Below are positions 1 to 7,500 of a stretch of DNA of 38,893 bases, one piece after another. This DNA comes from an uncultured Fidelibacterota bacterium (GTDB lineage Bacteria; Fidelibacterota; Marinisomatia; Marinisomatales; UBA1611), in contig CALCSS010000131.1 of assembly GCA_937893835.1 (NCBI GenBank), positions 1 through 38,893 of the forward strand, read 5' to 3'. Numbering within the stretch: position 1 is the stretch's first letter; each line of letters starts with the position of its first letter. The notes below the pieces were generated by a model that saw only the letters and a list, made by a program, of their open reading frames with translations, was not told the DNA's origin and ran no database searches. The position numbers were made by a program, and so were the translations under genes.

Positions 1-2284
1 TGCTGCTCGGCGTGCTACTGGCCAGGGTCGCTGTGCCACCGGAGATGGCAAAGCTGAAGTCACTTGCTTCCAGAGAGCCGCTTGCGCCATTGGTGCTGTA
101 GACCGCCGCATTGAATGTGACCGCAACCGTGCTGTTGTTTGAGGCTAGACTTATTGCTGAGAACAGTGGTTTTGTACTGTCGTAGGTCCAGTTGAACTGG
201 GTGGCTGCTGCATTGGAATATCCAGAAGCATCCGTAAATGCTCCTGCTGCTACGTCAATGGTCGTTGCTCCATCTGCTGTTGGTGTGAATGTAGCAGTGT
301 AGGTCGTACCACTTCCACTAAAAGAGCTGAGACTTCCTCCACTTACCGTCACGTCACCAACAACAAAATTACTGGTGGAGGCACTGCTGGTGAAAGTTAC
401 CGTGAGCGTTGCATCATTGGTGGTAGAACCATCGCTGACCGCACTGCTGCTGCCATTGACCGCCGTGATGGCCATGGTAGGTCTCAGATCATTCAAGGTG
501 ACCGTGCTATGACTCTGAGACGTAGAGGCAGCGTTCCCTGCAACATCATAGATGGATGTGCTGGTTGGACTGATGGTCAGGGTCTCTGTTCCGTCTGGAG
601 TCCCCGAAAGGGAAATATCCAACACATACCCTGAATCAGAATTCGTGTAGAAAACCACATCTTCAGCATTTCTGCCAGTTACCACAGCATCCAGGTCACC
701 ATCTCCATCCACGTCAGCGACCTTTACCTCCGCTATTCCATCTAAATTATTCTCTATCGTGTTGGCGGTGAAAGTCTCTGATCCATTATTCTCATACCAT
801 ATTAGATCTCTTTCATTGAACATGGTAGCAAGAATGTCTTGATCATCATCTCCATCCACGTCAGCCACCTGCAAGTAATTTGTCAAACCTGCATTAGAAA
901 TAACATTTGAAGTGAAGTTTTCTGATCCATCGTTCGAATACCAGACCAGATCATCTCCACTATCAGTACTTGAGGCTGCTACCACGTCAAGGTCTCCATC
1001 ACCATCAATGTCGGCGACCAGGACATCGCGAGCGGATAGAAGATCGGAATCTATGGTATTTTTGGTGAAACTCTCCGATCCATCATTCTGATAGAATACT
1101 ACATCGTTGGCATCAAGCGCGGCAACCACTAGGTCAAGGTCTCCATCTTCATCAACGTCCTTGACATCAAAATTACATGGACCGTCAATGCTATTATCGA
1201 TCACATTTTCGGTAAAACTCTGAGAACCGTCATTCTCATACCAGACCATCTTATTAGCGTCCCTTCCAGATGCGATCACGTCCATGTCTCCATCTCCGTC
1301 GAGATCGTTCACCCTTACATCGTAGGCTGCACCCAGAGTTCCTATACTGGGTTTTTGATTAAAACTTTGTGATCCATTATTCTCATACCACTCAACAGTA
1401 TTCCCAACAAATGCGGTAGCAAAAATATCAAGATCCCCATCTCCATCGATGTCATTGATCGCCAAACCCAACGCACCATTCAAATTTTCCTCGATGGATC
1501 TTTCCGTAAAATTCTCAGATCCATCATTCTCATACCAGTTGATGTCATCACCGTCTAATCCAGTTGCAACAACGTCCATGTCTCCATCAAAATCCAGGTC
1601 AACGATCTCTAGACCATATGCACCTCCGAGGTTGTTATCTAGGGTTGCAGAACTGAATGTAGGCGTATCCTTGGCTATGGCGGTGGGGTTTGTACTTCCA
1701 AGTGTGGCTGTACCGCCTGAGATGGATAAAGTGAAATCTCCTACCTCCAGGGCACCACTTCCTGCATCGGTGTCATAAACTGTCTCACTTAGACGGATCT
1801 TTACCTTACTGTTATCAGCAGTTACATACGTGCCTGATAAGTAGACAGGTAGAGTCCCATCGTATGTCCAATAGAAGGGAATTGAATTTATGTTATTATT
1901 GCTGCTTGCATCTGTATACACTTCCTTTGGAATGTAGATCGCAGTATTTCGATCTCCTGAAGGAGTAAACGTAGAAGTGTAGGTGGCATTGCTGCCACTA
2001 AATGAGCTCAGGCTGCCACCAGTGGCGCCAATGTCACCAACTGCAAAACCACTTACGTTTTCATTGGCAGTGAAGGTCAGGGTGATAGTTGCGTCATTGG
2101 TAATTGAATTATTGGCAATGGTATTCGAGCCATCCGATGCGGTAATGGTAATGATGGGTGAATCAGTGTCACTTTGTACACTTGCTTGTGCGCCTTGAAA
2201 TGTTGGTAGTCCAAATTGAGGTTTTGCACCATTCAACATGGATAGGTGAAAGAAGAGGACACATGAGAGACACCTGAATATCAT
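1..2284 (-). CDS. Secreted Ig-like / VCBS (FG-GAP) repeat surface protein, partial (C-terminus beyond left edge)
   Basis: The frame is open from an ATG at 2284 to the window edge (about 761 codons), so the C-terminus is missing. The N-terminus is a short signal peptide (MIFRCLSCVLFFHLSMLNG). A bacterial Ig-like domain (residues about 40-110) of the type with 'VSGFAVGDI' and 'FTPSG' motifs follows. Residues about 215-548 hold seven VCBS/FG-GAP-like repeats of about 49 residues. Each has an Asp-rich calcium-type loop (DxDGDGDxD) and a WYEN(N/D)GS motif, and the loops lie near 710, 858, 1000, 1147, 1293, 1443 and 1590. A second Ig-like region follows, and the sequence SISGGTATLGS near residue 195 recurs as AISGGTATLAS at the window edge, so the Ig module is repeated. 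Such proteins are usually extracellular adhesins or matrix proteins. A type IX-like sorting tail may lie outside the window. The start follows a stop (TAAAATGA) belonging to an orphan sorting-tail remnant. Confidence 0.85.
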   Translation of the reverse strand, partial: MIFRCLSCVLFFHLSMLNGAKPQFGLPTFQGAQASVQSDTDSPIITITASDGSNTIANNSITNDATITLTFTANENVSGFAVGDIGATGGSLSSFSGSNATYTSTFTPSGDRNTAIYIPKEVYTDASSNNNINSIPFYWTYDGTLPVYLSGTYVTADNSKVKIRLSETVYDTDAGSGALEVGDFTLSISGGTATLGSTNPTAIAKDTPTFSSATLDNNLGGAYGLEIVDLDFDGDMDVVATGLDGDDINWYENDGSENFTERSIEENLNGALGLAINDIDGDGDLDIFATAFVGNTVEWYENNGSQSFNQKPSIGTLGAAYDVRVNDLDGDGDMDVIASGRDANKMVWYENDGSQSFTENVIDNSIDGPCNFDVKDVDEDGDLDLVVAALDANDVVFYQNDGSESFTKNTIDSDLLSARDVLVADIDGDGDLDVVAASSTDSGDDLVWYSNDGSENFTSNVISNAGLTNYLQVADVDGDDDQDILATMFNERDLIWYENNGSETFTANTIENNLDGIAEVKVADVDGDGDLDAVVTGRNAEDVVFYTNSDSGYVLDISLSGTPDGTETLTISPTSTSIYDVAGNAASTSQSHSTVTLNDLRPTMAITAVNGSSSAVSDGSTTNDATLTVTFTSSASTSNFVVGDVTVSGGSLSSFSGSGTTYTATFTPTADGATTIDVAAGAFTDASGYSNAAATQFNWTYDSTKPLFSAISLASNNSTVAVTFNAAVYSTNGASGSLEASDFSFAISGGTATLASSTPSS

Positions 2285-2372
2285 TTTAACCTCAGCATCT
2301 TCTTTGTCTGACAGAGATCTATCGCTATCAGGAATGAATTAACAATGAATGGTAGCAGTGTCTTTCTGCCGA
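2281..2372 (-). pseudogene. Orphan type IX-like sorting tail remnant between two surface genes
   Basis: Just upstream of the preceding gene, the minus strand encodes CQTKKMLRLK followed by a stop at 2281-2283. This is nearly identical to the RQTKKMLMIK that ends the 609-aa gene 92 bp upstream. The two 3' ends align over about 30 bases with few changes. The remnant has no signal peptide or folded domain of its own. It looks like the last codons of a former sorted protein whose body was deleted, or a small duplication of the neighbour's 3' end. The stop codon of the remnant overlaps the ATG of the downstream gene. Confidence 0.5.
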
Positions 2373-4202
2373 TCATTTTATCATCAACATTTTCTTTGTC
2401 TGACGAAAACCTCGCGCCCTCAGCTCTGAAAAATAGACCCCTGAGGATACTGGCCTGCCTAACTGATCCAGTCCGTTCCACGTAACCGTGTGAAATCCAT
2501 ATTCCATGTTCTCTGAAACCAGGGTCCTGATCTGTTGTCCCATGAGGTTATAGATGACAATGGAAACGTCTCCGGTTCTTGGTAATGCAAAGTCCATCTT
2601 GGTGACCGGGTTAAAGGGATTGGGGTAGTTCTGACCGAGAGAGTATTGCTCTGGTATGTCTGCAAGGAGATCATCGATCATCTGCAAGAGGTAACTCTCG
2701 TCTCCTGCTATGAGGATGATGTCATGGACATGATCGATCCTGCCCTCGATCGTTAGGTCTTGCTGAGAGAAGTTGCTGATGACCTCTCTGTTTGGGACAT
2801 CAATGATCGCGAATCTCAGGTCTGTTGGTGTCCCACTCATTGAGGAAGCGGTCAGCCTTATTGGACCCGGGTCATCATTGCCTTGGATCTGCATGTTCCA
2901 GACGCCATTGAATTCATCGGTAGATCGAATGTCTGAGCTGTGGGCGTAGGTACCGCTGGATCCAATGTCCATCAACAACCTAAGCGAATTACCTGGCGAG
3001 GGTAGTAGAGAAACGTCGTAGGGGTCAATATTCTCATCTGCACCATTCATCCTTCCAATGGTACCGGTCCTATCAAAATATTCAGCACCTATCACATCGA
3101 TCTCCATCCTCCATCCATCTTGGACGGATCTGGCCACGATGCTGGAATCAGAGAACGGCTTGAACGTGATGGTCCCATTGTCTGTTGGACTTTCTACGGC
3201 GTATCCTGCCCAAGGCTCGAAGACAGTGGTGTCTGCCCATCCTTCCTTATTTCCTGACCCATATCTGTGGGGCCGGGACACACCTTCGCTGTACTCAGCC
3301 TGAACCGGAAAGGAGAAGGGACTTCCTACCATGTTACAGCCCTTATCAAGCTGAATGGTATAGTCTTCCAGAGGAACGGCATATCCTGTACTGTCCTTGT
3401 TCTTGAATAGGACCGGATCTTTGTATCGATGCTTGAACCAGTAGCCTTTACCAGTTTTAAGAGTGTCTGGTTTTATCCATGTGTTGTTATTTGGGTCCCA
3501 GTCATAGAAAACATGTCCATCCTCAAGTTCAGATCGTTCTACTTGATTCATATTGAGTTCACCAGGGAAGGAGAACATTCTCCATGATTCAGAACGGATG
3601 CCGTCAGGATAATAACTAAACGTGTCTTGCATGGTCAACTCTTCCACATCAAATCCCATGTATGGAGAATTAAATGCGGTCGTGGAGATATTCTCCATCC
3701 CATCTTCGCTTACGAAATGGGCGCGAAAATTGAGGACGGTCCTGAGGCTGTCTGAGATGGAGACACGATAGGTCGAGTCATCCAAGGCCTCCATGGGTAG
3801 GATGATCACATCCTGACTCCCACCAAACTGTACATGCAACTCTGTTCCCTTGATCCCATTGATGTCTGTCACCACGGCCTGGGCATACACATCCTTTGCG
3901 CGTCTTTCAACAGTGTCTGGGAATGATGCCTGGATCGTGGGAGGTGAGGAATAAAGACCCGATGCTATGTTCCAGAGGCCGCCTTTGAGTGTCAGGGTAT
4001 CACCGTTCCCGGTATGAACAAAATTCTTACCAAGAGATCCCTTTAGGACCAATGAGTCAGAGGTCATGGGGCTCTGGCTGAGAGAGACCTGCTGGGTGAT
4101 CACCTTGTAATCCTGCGCTGTGAGTATACAGAGGATGATCGGTACCGTGATAAGCGTTCTCACCCTATTGAAATAGCTTATTTCGTTGCCTTTCAAGCGC
4201 AT
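2373..4202 (-). CDS. Secreted protein with C-terminal type IX-like (FlgD-type) sorting domain
   Basis: A 609-aa protein. The N-terminus has a hydrophobic export segment (residues about 15-29, LITVPIILCILTAQ) after an unusually long polar stretch, so the true start could be internal, for example the GTG at residue 14. The first 60 mature residues carry the 'GDTLTLKGGLW' motif seen at the N-terminus of many Marinimicrobia/Ignavibacteria surface proteins. The middle (residues about 200-350) is Trp/Tyr-rich with 'GKGYWFKH' and 'WAGYAVE' motifs, and I do not recognise its family. Residues about 515-609 form a sorting domain: YPNPFNPVT, 'IYNLMGQQIRTL', 'WNGLDQLGRPVSSGVYF', then a basic tail QTKKMLMIK. 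In characterised relatives such tails direct type IX secretion and are removed. It lies downstream of the giant adhesin across a 359-bp gap. Confidence 0.85.
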   Translation of the reverse strand: MRLKGNEISYFNRVRTLITVPIILCILTAQDYKVITQQVSLSQSPMTSDSLVLKGSLGKNFVHTGNGDTLTLKGGLWNIASGLYSSPPTIQASFPDTVERRAKDVYAQAVVTDINGIKGTELHVQFGGSQDVIILPMEALDDSTYRVSISDSLRTVLNFRAHFVSEDGMENISTTAFNSPYMGFDVEELTMQDTFSYYPDGIRSESWRMFSFPGELNMNQVERSELEDGHVFYDWDPNNNTWIKPDTLKTGKGYWFKHRYKDPVLFKNKDSTGYAVPLEDYTIQLDKGCNMVGSPFSFPVQAEYSEGVSRPHRYGSGNKEGWADTTVFEPWAGYAVESPTDNGTITFKPFSDSSIVARSVQDGWRMEIDVIGAEYFDRTGTIGRMNGADENIDPYDVSLLPSPGNSLRLLMDIGSSGTYAHSSDIRSTDEFNGVWNMQIQGNDDPGPIRLTASSMSGTPTDLRFAIIDVPNREVISNFSQQDLTIEGRIDHVHDIILIAGDESYLLQMIDDLLADIPEQYSLGQNYPNPFNPVTKMDFALPRTGDVSIVIYNLMGQQIRTLVSENMEYGFHTVTWNGLDQLGRPVSSGVYFSELRARGFRQTKKMLMIK

Positions 4203-4561
4203 GATTCAGCCCCCAGGACCTCTGAAGTAGGCATTGAGTGAAAAATTGATGAAATAACCCTCCCTAGAGGAGATAATGCATGACAACTACCATTTTTTTG
4301 TAAAATATCCCATCTTCCAGCAATGGTAGTCATTATAACAACTACCCTATTATTTAATGACGACAAACTAAAATGATCTCCGCTACCAATTCCTATGGGC
4401 GGTGGGGGATCGACCTCATTCTTCAAATACTTGGTAGTCGTTATTAAATAATGGGTAAAATGAGCGAATTCTGTGAAAATTCGACCACTTTTCATGGAAA
4501 TTTCAGTGAATGACCTATTCATGTGAATTTGTATGCTGACCATTGTCTGTCTGTCCACCAG
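4203..4561. repeat. 359-bp intergenic region with nested inverted repeats
   Basis: No convincing gene is seen here. The region carries several inverted repeats built on the hexamer GGTAGT/ACTACC. GGTAGT at 4325-4330 pairs with ACTACC at 4341-4346 (10-nt loop). AACTACCAT at 4285-4293 is complementary to ATGGTAGT at 4323-4330. A longer imperfect pair joins 4344-4364 and 4437-4456 (about 20 bp, one bulge and one mismatch). A separate perfect stem CGAATT/AATTCG lies at 4465-4470 and 4478-4483. None is followed by a T-run on the minus strand, so these are not ordinary intrinsic terminators. They may be a small degenerate mobile repeat, an mRNA-stabilising structure, or a regulatory leader for the 609-aa gene. 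Confidence 0.5.
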
Positions 4562-7500
4562 TTATGATGATGTATCCCCTGAGACCACAAAGACATCACT
4601 TCCCAGATGCACCAGGGTCATGATCGCATATTGCCCCGCTGTCTTGCTACCATTACGGTTGTTCAAGGTCGTACTGGACGCACTCAGCGATATCTGTCCG
4701 CTTCCATTCTGAATGATCATGCAGTTGAATCCAGATGGTAGACTTGCTGGTACCGTGATTGTTATGGCGCTACTGCTTGAGCACACGATGATCGTACCAT
4801 TGTCTGCAGCGGCCAGGGTCTTTGTGGTTCCTGACTCCGACTGTAGGTCTGCTCCATAGCCCGTGATGGCATTATCATTGAAGTCTGCCTTTCCATCGAT
4901 CACGATCGTACCATCTGTTGCGTTTGTGATCGTTTCATCATTTGCCAGACTAATTCCAGCAGCATAGACAGTGGCACCCTTGTCCTGGGCCATATAGACC
5001 GCGGTCACGTCCGCATTGCCAAGAACTACCGAATTGTTCGCCTGCCCCGATGCTCCATAGCCGATCACGGTCTGATTGGTGCCGCTATTCTCGCTTGGGT
5101 CTGCAGCATTTCCTATTATCGTATTATTTGTACCGCTGGTAATTAAATCACCAGCATAATATCCAGCCGCTACATTCCCATCCCCAGTAGCATTATACAA
5201 AGAATTTCTACCCACTGCTGTGTTATTATTGCCAGTTGAGTTGTTAAACAAGCTGTTTACTCCCACAGCGGTATTATCATCTCCAGTAGTGTTAGTCTCT
5301 AAACTCCTAGCACCAACACTAGTGTTATAGCTCCCTCCTGTAGCAGTGCTCAACATACTTTGAAATCCCATGGCTGTATTAAATGTTGATGAAGTGTTTG
5401 CCTCTAAAGCCTTGTACCCTGTCGCCGTGTTATAACTTCCTGCGTTGTTTGTAGCAAGTGCATTATATCCAACAGCAACATTCTGTTGTCCAGTATTATT
5501 TGCAGTTAGTGCGTCATATCCAACAGCAACATTATTATCACCCGTTGTGATCGCATCCAGAGCAGTTGCGCCAACCGCCAGGTTGTAGTCTGCTTCGTCT
5601 GTTGTGGATGATGGATCTTGTCCAACATACATAGAATTGTCTTCAATAAGTGCGTCAGAGAGATCGGTTATTGCGGACACCCCAGATGCAGTAGCCCATG
5701 AAAGAGCTCCAGAGCCGTCGGTCTTCAAGATCTGATTCGCAGAACCATCAGCCGTAGGAAGAACCCAGACCTGATCAGCACTTAAGGTAGGCGCTTCAAA
5801 GCCTACATAATTACTGCCTTCATAGAAACGTAATTCATTATTGCTTCCACCTACACTAAGATCGCCGGCCGTAGTTAAAGCGCCGCCATCTGCAATCGCT
5901 AAAGCATCGTCTCCATCAGTGTATTCTATGAGAGGAGTCTGTATGGATGTAGATCCTTTAAATGTGGCACCGTAAGCTGTTGCACCAATATCCTGGGCCA
6001 TGTAGACTGCGGTCACGTCCGCGTTTCCCAGAGTAACGGAGTTATTTGCTTGTCCTGTTGCTCCATATCCCACCACAGTCTGGTTACTGGTACCAGTATC
6101 AGCGCTAGGATTCGCTCCAGATCCAATAATCACATTTTGATTGGCGCTTGTTGCACTTTTTGATGATTCGTAACCTAAGGAAACGTTATTTTGCCCAGAA
6201 TTAAGAAGGTAACTACTGGCGTGTCCAACTGCTGTATTGCTATTGGCCGTTGTATTTCTCTCTAATGCACTTGAACCCAAAGCCACATTTGTGATCCCAG
6301 ACGTGTTTGATTTTAAGGCATTCTTACCCACAGCTGTATTTCGATTTCCCCCTTCATTTACAGTCAGAGCATTATGTCCAATGGCCGTATTATTATCTCC
6401 AGTGGTCACAGCGCTTAGAGCAGTTGTTCCTAGCGCCACATTATAGTCAGCAGCATCCGTCGTTGAGGATGGATCATTACCGACATACATGGAACCCGTG
6501 TCCTCGACCAGTGCATCAGAGAGACCATTTATGCTCGTTGCGGAAGAGCCCCAGGACAATGTCCCACTTCCATTGGTCTTTAATACCTGATCCGAAGAAC
6601 CATCTGCAGTAGGGAGTGTCATGGACGTTGATCCAAAACCTAGTGCAGCGGCGTAGACCGTTGCACCCTTATCTTGGGACATGTATACCGCGGTCACGTC
6701 AGCATTTCCTAGTGTGACAGAATTATCTGCCTGACCTGATGCGCCGTAGCCAACGATTGTCTGATTGGTTCCTGCTTCGTCCGAAGCCGCGGTACTTGCA
6801 CCCAATAGGGTATTCTTGTTTCCTGTTGTTATATCATTTGTACCTGTGTTTCCTGCTTGATAACCTAGCGCACTATTATAACCATCTTGGTCTGCTGTCC
6901 TGTTGGCATCATGGAGGGATTCAAAACCCATTGCTGTATTATAATCTGAAGTTGTGTTCCCGTAAAGAGATCTATAGCCCATTGCAGTATTGTTATCCCC
7001 TTCGGTATTAACCACTAAACTCTGAAATCCCGAAGCAGTATTGTAAGTACCAGATGTATTAGCTCTTAAACTTCGCCATCCAAAAGCAGAGTTTCCGCTA
7101 TTTGTATTAATGTATAAAGCTTCAAAACCAACCGCAGTATTGTAAGATCCATTAGTGGTACTTTTTAAGGCCCTGAACCCCAAAGCAGAATTCTGTTCAC
7201 CAGTCGTGTTGTCAGATAAAACATCATATCCTACTGCAGTATTCTTATCTCCCGTTGTAATAGCATCTAAGGCAGTGACCCCTACAGCTAAATTGTAGTT
7301 TGCATCATCCGTTGTTGATGATGGATCATTACCGACATACATGGAACCCGTGTCCTCGACCAGTGCGTCAGAGAGCCCATTGATATTAGATGCTGCTGAG
7401 TTGGTTGCCCAATCCCCTACACCATCCCCGTCCGAGGTCCACACCTGGCCACTTGTTCCTGCCGAAGTGATGAAATATTCATTGTTCTCTACCTTGCTCG

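Noticed and set aside
4193..4558. A 121-codon minus-strand frame in the gap after the giant adhesin
   Set aside because: It overlaps the start of the 609-aa gene and runs through inverted repeats. It has no signal peptide, domain or ribosome binding site and an erratic amino-acid make-up.
5030..7300. Regular short repeats resembling a CRISPR array
   Set aside because: The repeats lie in frame inside a coding sequence, vary in sequence and length, and encode YadA-like head motifs. There are no cas genes.
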